Shown here piece by piece: positions 8,610-17,267 of a stretch of 64,000 bases of DNA. This DNA comes from JAFECT01 sp964432415 (lineage in GTDB: Bacteria; Pseudomonadota; Alphaproteobacteria; Caulobacterales; Caulobacteraceae): the NCBI GenBank assembly GCA_964432415.1, contig CAYSNW010000003.1, forward strand, positions 1 through 64,000, in the 5' to 3' direction. The notes under the pieces were generated by a model. The model did not search any database. It saw only the letters and a program-made list of their open reading frames with translations, and was not told the DNA's origin. Position 1 is the stretch's first letter; each line of letters begins with the position of its first letter. Both the position numbers and the translations under genes were made by a program.

Positions 8610-11600
8610 ATGGGGCCGCTTCGCACGAAGCTTCTGTTCGCCGCCGCCGTGAGCGTGCTGGCGTTCGCCGCCGCAGCCCAGGCGGCCCCTCCGCCCAAGC
8701 CGGCCAAGCCGGCGCCGCCGCCGATCGAGGCGACCTACGCCGATCTGAACTGGCGGCTGATCGGTCCCTACCGCGGCGGCTGGGGCGAGATGGTCGAGGG
8801 CGTGCCGTCCCGTCCTGACAGCTTCCTGTTCGGCGCGGCGGGCGGCGGGGTCTGGCGCACGGATGACGCGGGACGCACCTGGCGGCCGATGTTCGATCAG
8901 GGGCCGGCCGCGCCGGTCGGGGCCATCGCCATCGCGCCGTCCGATCCGGATGTGATCTACATCGGCACCGGCCAGGTCGAGCCGCGCTACGACATCCAGG
9001 CCGGCATGGGGGCGTTCCGCTCCGGTGACGGGGGCAAGACCTGGACACCGATCGGGCTGAAGGACACCCGTTACATCGGCAAGATCTGGATCAGCCCCAC
9101 CGACCCCAACACCCTGCTGGTCGGCGCCCAGGGCCATTTCTTTGGCTCCAGCGCCGAGCGCGGCGTCTTCCGCTCCACCGACGGCGGCAAGACCTGGACC
9201 CAGGCGCTGAAGATCAACGACGAGACCGGCGTGGTCGACATCGCCGCGGACCCCAAGGACCCAACCGTCCTGATCGCCGCGGCCTGGCAGGCGCGCCAGT
9301 ATCCCTGGCAGAGCTATTTCACCCGCGCAGCCGGACCGGGAAGCGCGCTCTACAAGTCCGTCGACGGCGGGATCAGCTGGAAGAAGCTCGGGGGCGAGGG
9401 CTGGCCCACCGGAGACCTGGGGCGCATCAGCGTGGCGACCACGCGCACGGCCAAGGGCCTGCGCATCTACGCCACCGTCGACGGCCAGGACCAATCGGGC
9501 CTGTGGCGTTCGGACGACGGCGGCGCCCACTGGACCCGCGCCAACCCCGAGCGAGCCTTCGTCAGCTACTACTCAAGCCGCATCGTGGTCGCGCCCGACG
9601 ATCCGGACGTGATCTACACCGTGGGCCAGTCGGTCCGACGCTGCGACAAGGCCGGGGCGTCCTGCGAGATCTGGAAGGGCGCGCCGGGCGGCGACGACTA
9701 CCACTACGTCTGGATAAACCCCGCCCATCCGGACCACTTCGCCACCGCCTCGGACCAGGGCACAGTCGTCAGCGTCGATGGCGGCAAGACCTGGTCGAGC
9801 TGGTACAACCAGCCCACGGCCCAAGTCTATCATCTGGCCTCGGACAATCAGTTTCCCTACTGGATCTACACCGGCCAGCAGGACAGCGGCACCATCGGCA
9901 TCGCCAGCCGCTCGGACTACGGCTCGCTGAGCTACCGGGACTGGCGCCCGGTCGGCGGCGACGAGCGGGCCTACGACATCCCCGATCCCAACGATCCGAT
10001 GATCGTCTACGGCTCCGGCCTCGGCGGTCACGTCAGCCGCTGGGACGCGCGCACGGGCCAGGTCCAGGACATCTCCGCATGGCCGATCTCCAGCTACGGC
10101 GCGCGGCCGACCACGGTGAAGCACCACTACAACTGGGTCACGCCGATGGTGACCTCGCGCACTGGGCCCACCACCCTGTTCCTCGGCGGCGAGGTGCTGT
10201 TTGCGTCGAAGGACGGGGGCCAGAACTGGGCGATCATCAGCCCGGACCTGGTCGGCAAGGGTCAGGGCGCTAAGACCTCGCCCCTGAACTGCGACGGCAA
10301 TCCCAGCAATTCGGAAGCCTTCGCCTGCGGCTTCGGAACCATCACCCAGATCGCGCCCTCGCCGCGCCACGCCGAGGAGATCTGGATCGGAACCGACTCC
10401 GGCCTGATCCAGCTGACCCGCGACGGCGGCCACCACTGGGCCGAGATCACTCCGCCGGCGGTCGCCAAATGGACGCGCATCGACACCGTGGAGGTCTCCG
10501 CCCTGGAGGACGGCGTCGCCTACGTCACCGCCGACGCCCAGCGGCTGGACGACTTCCAGCCCCATGTCTTCGCCACCCGTGACTATGGCCGGACCTGGCG
10601 CGACATCTCCTCCAACCTGCCACGCGACCATATCGCCAGCGTCGTGCGCTCCGATCCGGTGAAGCCCGGCCTGCTCTACGCCGGCAGCGACAACGACACC
10701 TGGGTCTCCTTCGACGACGGCGCCAGCTGGCACACCCTGCAGCACAACCTGCCGAACGCCTGGGTCCGCGATCTGATGGTGCATGAAAACGACCTGGTCG
10801 CCGCCACCCAGGGCCGCGCCATCTGGATTCTCGACGACGTCAGTCCGCTTCGGCAGATCACGCCGGCGACCTCGGCGGAGGCCGCCCACCTGTTCGCGCC
10901 GGCCATGGCCATGCGCGTGCACCCCGACAACAATAAGGACACGCCGCTCCCGCCCGAGGAGCCGGTGGGCAAGAATCCGCCGGCCGGCGCGGTCATCGAC
11001 TACTGGCTGGGCAAGGACGCCAAGGGCGAGGTCTCCCTCGACATCCTCGACGCCTCGGGCGCGGTGGTGCGCAGCCTCTCCAGCGCCGATCGCGACGAGA
11101 AGGCTAAGGCCGAGCGCTATTTCGCCGATACCTGGCTCAAGCCTGCCCAGCCCCTGTCGCGCAAGGCGGGCATGCACCGGGTGGTCTGGAGCCTGCGCTG
11201 GCCCAGGCCCCCGGCCATCTCCTTCGACTATTCCATCGCCGCGGTGTTCGGCGAGGACACCCCGCTCTCTCCTGACGGGCCGTGGGCGGCTCCCGGCGAC
11301 TACACCGTGGTCCTGAAGGTCGACGGCAAGGAGGCCGGGCGCGCGCCGCTGAAAATCGCGGAGGATCCGCGGGTCAAGGTGACCACCGCCGACCTGCAGG
11401 CGTCGCTGGAGCTGTCGCGCCGCATCGCCGGCGAACTGGGCAAGTCCCGCCAGGGCTATGGCGAGACCCAGGCCGCGAGGAGCCAGCTGGCGGCGCTGAG
11501 CAAGACCCTCTCGGCGGATCCGAAGCGCGCGGCCCTGGCGAAAAAGGTCGGCGACCTGTCCGCCCGCATCGGCGGCGCGTCGTTCGAAAAGGACAACGGC

Positions 11601-11846
11601 GTCCTGGCCTCCGTGGAAGGCGGCCTGGAGGGCGTCGACGCCGCCCCGACCGGCGCCCAGCGCGCGGTCTTCGAGGAGACCTCGGCCTCGATCGACAAGG
11701 CCTGGGCGAGCTGGACCGCCCTGCGCGACGGCGATCTGAAGACGCTCAACGCAGAACTCAGGAAGGCCGGGCTCAAACCCGTGACCTTCCCTGCGGCCGA
11801 CCAAATGAAGATTGAACCGTCCCCCGGCGGGCAGGAGCTTCCGTAA
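8610..11846 (+). CDS. Secreted multi-Asp-box (BNR/sortilin-like) beta-propeller protein
   Basis: 1078 residues with a signal peptide ending near residue 25 (FAAAAQA). About ten Asp-box motifs of the form S-x-D-x-G-x-T-W can be read, for example STDGGKTW, SVDGGISW, SDDGGAHW, SKDGGQNW and TRDGGHHW, so most of the protein should fold as two beta-propellers. The C-terminal 250 residues are different, with a helical segment near the end. Such proteins are annotated as glycosyl hydrolase or VPS10/sortilin-like, but enzyme activity is rarely shown. The ATG at 8610 follows GGAGG; the longer frame upstream overlaps the regulator gene. Confidence 0.75.
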   Translation: MGPLRTKLLFAAAVSVLAFAAAAQAAPPPKPAKPAPPPIEATYADLNWRLIGPYRGGWGEMVEGVPSRPDSFLFGAAGGGVWRTDDAGRTWRPMFDQGPAAPVGAIAIAPSDPDVIYIGTGQVEPRYDIQAGMGAFRSGDGGKTWTPIGLKDTRYIGKIWISPTDPNTLLVGAQGHFFGSSAERGVFRSTDGGKTWTQALKINDETGVVDIAADPKDPTVLIAAAWQARQYPWQSYFTRAAGPGSALYKSVDGGISWKKLGGEGWPTGDLGRISVATTRTAKGLRIYATVDGQDQSGLWRSDDGGAHWTRANPERAFVSYYSSRIVVAPDDPDVIYTVGQSVRRCDKAGASCEIWKGAPGGDDYHYVWINPAHPDHFATASDQGTVVSVDGGKTWSSWYNQPTAQVYHLASDNQFPYWIYTGQQDSGTIGIASRSDYGSLSYRDWRPVGGDERAYDIPDPNDPMIVYGSGLGGHVSRWDARTGQVQDISAWPISSYGARPTTVKHHYNWVTPMVTSRTGPTTLFLGGEVLFASKDGGQNWAIISPDLVGKGQGAKTSPLNCDGNPSNSEAFACGFGTITQIAPSPRHAEEIWIGTDSGLIQLTRDGGHHWAEITPPAVAKWTRIDTVEVSALEDGVAYVTADAQRLDDFQPHVFATRDYGRTWRDISSNLPRDHIASVVRSDPVKPGLLYAGSDNDTWVSFDDGASWHTLQHNLPNAWVRDLMVHENDLVAATQGRAIWILDDVSPLRQITPATSAEAAHLFAPAMAMRVHPDNNKDTPLPPEEPVGKNPPAGAVIDYWLGKDAKGEVSLDILDASGAVVRSLSSADRDEKAKAERYFADTWLKPAQPLSRKAGMHRVVWSLRWPRPPAISFDYSIAAVFGEDTPLSPDGPWAAPGDYTVVLKVDGKEAGRAPLKIAEDPRVKVTTADLQASLELSRRIAGELGKSRQGYGETQAARSQLAALSKTLSADPKRAALAKKVGDLSARIGGASFEKDNGVLASVEGGLEGVDAAPTGAQRAVFEETSASIDKAWASWTALRDGDLKTLNAELRKAGLKPVTFPAADQMKIEPSPGGQELP

Positions 11847-11910
11847 GGAGGTCTTGCCCCTCGGCCCGGACTCTGCGTTTCCTACGCGCCGTTCTGGGGA
11901 GGACGTGGGG

Positions 11911-13587
11911 ATGAGTTCAGCAGCCGTGGGTACGGAGCGGATCGGGCGCAACCATGCGCTGGTGATCGGCGCCTCGTCGGTGGGCACCGTGTTCGAGTGG
12001 TACGATTTCTACCTCTACGGCACGCTGACCACCTTCATCACCGAGCAGTTCTTCTCGGCGGTGAACCCGACCACCGGCCTGATCCTGGCCCTGCTGGCCT
12101 TCGCCGCGGGCTTCGCGGTGCGCCCGTTCGGCGCCATCCTGTTCGGGCGCCTGGGCGACCGTTGGGGGCGCAAGAACACCTTCCTGGTCACCATGATGCT
12201 GATGGGCCTGTCGACCTTCGTGGTCGGCCTGCTGCCCTCCTACGCCTGGTTCGAGAAGCAGGGGGCGGGCCTGGGCGTGATCGCCCCGGCGGCCCTGATC
12301 GCCATGCGCCTGATCCAGGGCCTGGCGCTGGGCGGCGAATACGGCGGAGCCGCGACCTATGTGGCCGAGCACGCGCCCGCCAACCGGCGCGGCTACTACA
12401 CCTCCTGGATCCAGGTCACCGCCACCTTTGGCCTCTTCCTGAGCCTACTGGTCATCCTGGGGGTCAGGACCAAGCTCGGTGAAGCCGTGTTCAAGGATTG
12501 GGGCTGGCGCGTGCCGTTCCTGGTCTCGATCCTGCTTCTGATCGTGTCGATGTGGATCCGGCTCAAGCTGCACGAGAGCCCGGTGTTCCAGCGCATGATC
12601 GACGAGGGCAAGGCGTCCAAGAAGCCGCTGATGGAGGCGCTGGGCCGCTGGTCGAACCTGAAGCTGATCTTCTTCGCCCTGATCGGCCTGACCGCCGGCC
12701 AGGCGGTGGTCTGGTACACGGGCCAGTTCTACGCCCTGTTCTTCCTGGAGAAGATCCTCAAGGTCGACGGCGCCCTGACCAACATCCTTGTGGCCACGGC
12801 CCTGATCATCGGCACGCCCTTCTTCGTCTTCTTCGGCTGGCTGTCGGACAAGATCGGCCGCAAGAAAATCATCCTGACCGGCTGCCTGCTGGCGGCCCTG
12901 ACCTACTTCCCCTTGTTCCAGGCCCTGACCCAGGCCGCCAATCCGGGCCTGGCGGACGCCAGCGCGCGGGCGCCGGTGACCGTAATCGCAGCGCCCGACG
13001 ACTGTTCCTTCCAGTTCGATCCGGTGGGCAAGGCCGCCTTCAACTCGTCCTGCGACATCGCCAAGGCCTATCTGGCCAAGGCCGGGGTGACCTACCGCAA
13101 TGCCCTCGCCCCGTCCGGCACCCTGGCCCAGGTTCGCGTGGGCGCCCAGGCCATCGACGGCCTGGACGCGCGCAAGCTGCCCAAGGCCGACGTGAAGGCG
13201 AAGAAGGCCGCCTGGGAAAAGGGCATGGGCGCCGCGCTCAAGGCCGCCGGCTACCCGGCCAAGGCGGACTCCGACAAGGTGGACCGCAACAAGGTCATCG
13301 GCATCCTGGTGATCCTGATGCTGTACGTGACCATGGTCTACGGCCCGATCGCCGCCATGCTGGTGGAGATGTTCCCCGCTCGCATCCGCTACACCTCCAT
13401 GTCCCTGCCCTACCACCTGGGCAACGGCTGGTTCGGCGGCTTCCTGCCCACCACGGCCTTCGCCATCACCGCGGCCACCGGCAACATCTACTACGGCCTC
13501 TGGTACCCGGTGGTGATCGCCGCCCTGACGGTGATCGTCGGCCTGATCTGGGTGCGTGAGCGCAAGGACGTGGACATCAACGCTTGA
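11911..13587 (+). CDS. MFS transporter, metabolite:H+ symporter (ProP-like) with large loop insertion
   Basis: 558 residues, against about 430-500 for the family. The N-terminus has SVGTVFEWYDFYLYG and FGRLGDRWGRKNTFL, hallmarks of the metabolite:proton symporter family that imports proline, betaine or dicarboxylates. About 12 membrane helices are visible. Between about residues 345 and 459 is a hydrophilic insertion with two cysteines (PDDCSFQFD, SSCDIAKAY), probably a periplasmic loop closed by a disulfide. The ATG at 11911 follows GGGGAGGA. It sits 64 bp after the Asp-box gene and overlaps the next gene. Confidence 0.82.
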   Translation: MSSAAVGTERIGRNHALVIGASSVGTVFEWYDFYLYGTLTTFITEQFFSAVNPTTGLILALLAFAAGFAVRPFGAILFGRLGDRWGRKNTFLVTMMLMGLSTFVVGLLPSYAWFEKQGAGLGVIAPAALIAMRLIQGLALGGEYGGAATYVAEHAPANRRGYYTSWIQVTATFGLFLSLLVILGVRTKLGEAVFKDWGWRVPFLVSILLLIVSMWIRLKLHESPVFQRMIDEGKASKKPLMEALGRWSNLKLIFFALIGLTAGQAVVWYTGQFYALFFLEKILKVDGALTNILVATALIIGTPFFVFFGWLSDKIGRKKIILTGCLLAALTYFPLFQALTQAANPGLADASARAPVTVIAAPDDCSFQFDPVGKAAFNSSCDIAKAYLAKAGVTYRNALAPSGTLAQVRVGAQAIDGLDARKLPKADVKAKKAAWEKGMGAALKAAGYPAKADSDKVDRNKVIGILVILMLYVTMVYGPIAAMLVEMFPARIRYTSMSLPYHLGNGWFGGFLPTTAFAITAATGNIYYGLWYPVVIAALTVIVGLIWVRERKDVDINA

Positions 13588-14252
13588 AGAAGCTGCTGGG
13601 CCCGATCCTGGCGCTGGCGAGCCTCGCCGGTCCTCGCGCCTCCGCGCCGCAAACCGTCGACCCCAGGACGGTGCGCTTCTCCCTGCCCACCATCTCCGGC
13701 GACCGGCCCGAGGTGAAACGGCTCAGGGGCGATCCAGCGCCGGACGATCTGGTCTTCGACCAGGACGACTGGACCCAGGTCGAATTCCTGCCCGCCGCGG
13801 CCCTGGACGACGTGGTCAAGCTGCTCGGCGCCTACAAGCCCTTCGAACAGGCCCAGCGCGAGCGCTACGGCTGGCGCGACATCTACGTCCGCCGCTTCGC
13901 CCGGCGTCCGGTGCTGGCCTCAGCCGATCCGCTGGGCCGGTTGGAGAAGCTGCTGGGCGTCAAGGCCCGCCCCGCCCCGGTGCTGCGCGAGAGCGGCCGG
14001 GCGCGCGGGCGCGTGCGCTCCGGCTTCACCCTGCCGCTGGGGGGCAAGATCGTGCTCTACGGCTTCCGCGACGACGACGGCCGCCTGCCGGTCCTGGGCG
14101 CCTTCGTCGGCCAGGGCGCCGACGACAGCATTCTCGCCCAGGCTTTCCTGACGCTCTCGGCCAGCGACGGCGTGCTCCTGGTCGACTGGCTGGCTCAGAC
14201 CGCGCTGCTGTCGGTCGACGCAAACGGGCAGATCGAGTTCTGGCGACCGTGA
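13584..14252 (+). CDS. Hypothetical protein, possibly exported
   Basis: 222 residues. It starts at a TTG that overlaps the transporter's stop codon (TTGA), so translation is probably coupled. The N-terminus MKKLLGPILALASLAGPRASA looks like a signal peptide. Codon use and the uninterrupted frame support a real gene, but no family motif is recognised. It is predicted mixed alpha/beta with a C-terminal ending GQIEFWRP. It may be an accessory to the transporter or peptidase. Confidence 0.6.
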   Translation: MKKLLGPILALASLAGPRASAPQTVDPRTVRFSLPTISGDRPEVKRLRGDPAPDDLVFDQDDWTQVEFLPAAALDDVVKLLGAYKPFEQAQRERYGWRDIYVRRFARRPVLASADPLGRLEKLLGVKARPAPVLRESGRARGRVRSGFTLPLGGKIVLYGFRDDDGRLPVLGAFVGQGADDSILAQAFLTLSASDGVLLVDWLAQTALLSVDANGQIEFWRP

Positions 14253-14312
14253 ACGGTTGACCCGATAGGCCGGAGGCGGGCTAACTCCGCCCCCTGGGAC
14301 GTGGGGAACATC

Positions 14313-16775
14313 ATGCGGATTGAGAGAGCACTGGCGGTCATCGCGACCGGGATTCTGTTCGCCGTGGGGAGCGCCGCCACGGCCGACCCGGTCAAGTACC
14401 AGACCCCGCCCGCTCCCATCGCCGAAATCCTGCGGGCGCCGCCCACGCCCTCGGTCAGTCTCAGCCGCGATGACCGCACCCTCGCCATCTTCGGGCGAGA
14501 AGGCCTGCCGACCGTCGCGGCCATGGCCTCGCCGACGCTGCGGATCGGCGGCCACCGGATCAATCCGCGCAACAACGGCCAGTCTGAAGGACGGTCGGCC
14601 TGGCTGAATTCGTTGTCCTTCGAGGACCTGGCGACCGGCAAGATGGTGGCGGTCGACCTGCCGAAGGGCGCCCGCTTCGCCTATCCGCGCTGGTCTCCGG
14701 ACGGCAAGACCCTGGCCCTGGTGATGGACACCGACCATGGCCTGGAGCTGTGGCTGGCCGCGCCGGGCGCCAAGGCGGCGCCGGCGCCGGGCCTGGCGGC
14801 GCTGAACGCGACCTTCGGGACGCCCTACCAGTGGCTGCCCGACAGCTCCGGCGTGCTGGCCCTGGCCATCCCGGCTGCTCGCGGCGCTCCGCCGGCCGAC
14901 CCCGCGGCGCCCGAAGGTCCGATCGTTCAGGAGAGCCTGGGGCGGAGCGCACCCGCGCGCACCTATGAGGATCTGCTTCAGAACAGCCACGACGAGGCGC
15001 TGTTCGACTACTATTTCACCGGCCAGCTGACCGTCGCCCGTTTCCAGCCGGGCGGTGCGTCCGGCGCAGTGGGCAAGCCGGGCTTGATCGAAGGTTTCAG
15101 TGTCTCGCCCGACGGCCGTTACCTGCTTGTGACTCAGCTGCAGCGGCCCTTCAGCTATCTCGTCCCTTCCGCCCTCTTCCCGACCGAGATCGCGGTCTGG
15201 TCCATCGACGGCAAACCGGTGTGGCAGCTGGCCGACCGGCCGCTGGCGGACAACCTTCCCATCGATTTCGACGCGGTCCCGACCGGTCCGCGCGATGTCG
15301 AGTGGCGCGCCGACGCGCCCGCAACCCTGGTCTGGGCCGAGGCCCAGGACGGCGGCGATCCCAAGAAGAAGGTGGCCGTTCACGATCGCCTGCTGATGCG
15401 GTCGGCGCCCTTCGATGCGCCGCCCGTGACCCTGGCGGATCTGCCTGACCGCTATGCGCGCATTGATTGGGGTCGGGGCGACTTCGCGCTCGTCACCGGC
15501 CGCTGGTTCAAGACCCGCCATGAGCGCCGTCTGGCCGTCGAACCCGACCATCCCGGTCAGGGCCGCGTCCTGCTCGAGCGCAACTACCAGGACCAGTACG
15601 CCGACCCCGGACGCCCGGTTAAGACCACCGACGCGCGCGGCCAGGAGGTCATGCAGTTCACCCCCGACCACAAGGCCGTATTCCTGGCCGGCGACGGCGC
15701 CTCAAAAGAGGGAGAACACCCGACCCTGTCGCGCATGGCTCTGGCCGACGGCAAGGTTCAGTTGCTGTGGCAGGGCGAGGATCCCCACTACGAGAGCGTC
15801 GTCACCCTGCTGGGCGACACGGGAACCCGGTTGCTGACGCGCCGGGAAAGCCGCGATGAGCCGCCCAACTATTTCGTGCGCGACCTCCACAAGAAGGAGC
15901 CGCGTCAGGTCACCGCCTTCAAGGATCCCGCGCCCCAGTTCGCCGGGGTGACCAAGCAACTGGTCTCCTACCAGCGGGCCGACGGGGTGAAACTGTCGGG
16001 AACCCTGTACCTGCCGGCCGGCTACGATCCCAAGCGCGACGGACCGCTGCCGATGCTGATGTGGGCTTATCCGACCGAGTTCACCGACGCCTCGGTGGCC
16101 GGCCAGGTCGTGGACCGGGCGCGCAACCGCTTCACCCGGCCGGGCGGGATCAGTCATCTGCTGATGGTCACCCAGGGCTACGCCGTGTTCGACGGCCCCT
16201 CCATGCCGATCATCGGCGCCAACGGGGCGGAGCCCAACGACAGCTACGTCGAGCAGCTGGTCGCCGACGCCAGGGCCGCGGTGGACAAGGTGGTCGAGAT
16301 GGGCGTCGCCGACCGCGACCGCATCGCCATCGGCGGCCACAGCTACGGCGCCTTCATGACCGCGAACCTGCTGGCCCACTCCGACCTGTTCCGGGCGGGG
16401 ATCGCGCGCTCGGGCGCCTACAATCGCACGCTGACGCCCTTCGGCTTCCAGTCGGAACAACGCAACTACTGGCAGGCCACCGAGGTCTATACCGCCATGA
16501 GCCCCTTCACCTACGCCGACCGGATCAAGACCCCGATCCTGCTGATCCACGGCGAGGCGGACGACAACTCCGGCACCTTCCCGATCCAGAGCGAGCGCTT
16601 CTACGCCGCGCTCAAGGGCAATGGCGCCATCGTGCGCTACGTGGTCTTGCCCTTCGAGCCGCACGGCTACCGCGGCCTGGAATCGAGCGACCAGAGCCAG
16701 TGGGAGATGGTCAACTGGCTGGACCGCTGGGTGAAGCACGCCAAGCCGCGCAAGCCGGCCGCCCCGGCGGGTTGA
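14313..16775 (+). CDS. Exported prolyl oligopeptidase family (S9) serine peptidase
   Basis: 820 residues with a signal peptide (LAVIATGILFAVGSAATAD). An N-terminal beta-propeller region is followed by an alpha/beta hydrolase domain with the triad Ser677 in GGHSYGAF, Asp750 in IHGEADDNS and His784 in FEPHGY. S9 enzymes cut short peptides in the periplasm, matching the nearby transporter. The ATG at 14313 has GGGGA in front; the GTG at 14301 is an alternative only four codons longer. Propeller-side segments such as SVSPDGRYLLVT support the S9 architecture. Confidence 0.85.
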   Translation: MRIERALAVIATGILFAVGSAATADPVKYQTPPAPIAEILRAPPTPSVSLSRDDRTLAIFGREGLPTVAAMASPTLRIGGHRINPRNNGQSEGRSAWLNSLSFEDLATGKMVAVDLPKGARFAYPRWSPDGKTLALVMDTDHGLELWLAAPGAKAAPAPGLAALNATFGTPYQWLPDSSGVLALAIPAARGAPPADPAAPEGPIVQESLGRSAPARTYEDLLQNSHDEALFDYYFTGQLTVARFQPGGASGAVGKPGLIEGFSVSPDGRYLLVTQLQRPFSYLVPSALFPTEIAVWSIDGKPVWQLADRPLADNLPIDFDAVPTGPRDVEWRADAPATLVWAEAQDGGDPKKKVAVHDRLLMRSAPFDAPPVTLADLPDRYARIDWGRGDFALVTGRWFKTRHERRLAVEPDHPGQGRVLLERNYQDQYADPGRPVKTTDARGQEVMQFTPDHKAVFLAGDGASKEGEHPTLSRMALADGKVQLLWQGEDPHYESVVTLLGDTGTRLLTRRESRDEPPNYFVRDLHKKEPRQVTAFKDPAPQFAGVTKQLVSYQRADGVKLSGTLYLPAGYDPKRDGPLPMLMWAYPTEFTDASVAGQVVDRARNRFTRPGGISHLLMVTQGYAVFDGPSMPIIGANGAEPNDSYVEQLVADARAAVDKVVEMGVADRDRIAIGGHSYGAFMTANLLAHSDLFRAGIARSGAYNRTLTPFGFQSEQRNYWQATEVYTAMSPFTYADRIKTPILLIHGEADDNSGTFPIQSERFYAALKGNGAIVRYVVLPFEPHGYRGLESSDQSQWEMVNWLDRWVKHAKPRKPAAPAG

Positions 16776-16833
16776 TCCGCATCAAGGCGGCGTCCCTGCG
16801 GCGCCGTAACGTGGGCCGCAAGCGTGCATCGGC

Positions 16834-16873
16834 TTGAAAATCCGGCGACCGTCCTATATGAGAATAATTCGCA
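16834..16873 (+). promoter_or_regulatory. feoAB promoter with Fur-like box
   Basis: A possible -35 TTGAAA (16834-16839) is followed 17 bp later by TATGAG (16857-16862). Overlapping the -10 is TGAGAATAATTCGCA (16859-16873), which matches the 7-1-7 Fur site TGATAAT-N-ATTATCA at 11 of 14 positions. Binding of Fur-Fe(II) here would block the promoter, as expected for a ferrous iron importer. The site lies 17 bp before the feoA start. Confidence 0.5.
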
Positions 16874-16889
16874 TTTGCGTGAGGGACGT

Positions 16890-17267
16890 GTGTCTCGAGC
16901 CTCAGCTGTCCGTTTCGTCTCCGCCGCCGACGCTCAAGCCGTGGGCCTGACCGCGCTTGGAGACCTGCGCCGTGGAGCGCGGGGCCACGTCATCCAGGTC
17001 GGGTGCGGCCTGGCCGGCTGCGCGCCGGGCACCGACGCCGAGGAACTGGAGCGCCGCCTGCTCGAGATCGGTTTCGTCGAGGGCGCCAGCTTCGAGATCG
17101 TGCATGAAGGCCTGATCGGCCACGACCCCATCGCCATCAAGCTCGACGACCTGACCGTGGCGCTCCGCCGCAAGGAAGCTGTCGCCGTGCTGGTGCGGCT
17201 GGAAGCCGACGAGGCCGAGTTCGACCTTCCCGGCGCCACAGACATGAAGGCCGAGGCCGCGGCGTGA
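16890..17267 (+). CDS. feoA: Ferrous iron transport protein A
   Basis: 125 residues with an SH3-like FeoA domain (LGDLRRGARGHVIQV, EELERRLLEIGFVEGASFEIVHEG, DPIAIKLDDLTVALRRKEA). The long form fits alphaproteobacterial FeoA with C-terminal extension. FeoA is a small cytoplasmic partner of FeoB. The GTG at 16890 preceded by GAGGG is chosen; an ATG at 16824 lies upstream of the promoter elements. Its stop overlaps the feoB start by four bases. Confidence 0.85.
   Translation: MSRASAVRFVSAADAQAVGLTALGDLRRGARGHVIQVGCGLAGCAPGTDAEELERRLLEIGFVEGASFEIVHEGLIGHDPIAIKLDDLTVALRRKEAVAVLVRLEADEAEFDLPGATDMKAEAAA

Noticed and set aside
9573..11987. 804-codon leftward open frame inside the Asp-box gene
   Set aside because: Antisense to a protein with about ten Asp-box motifs and a signal peptide; composition is typical of a shadow frame.
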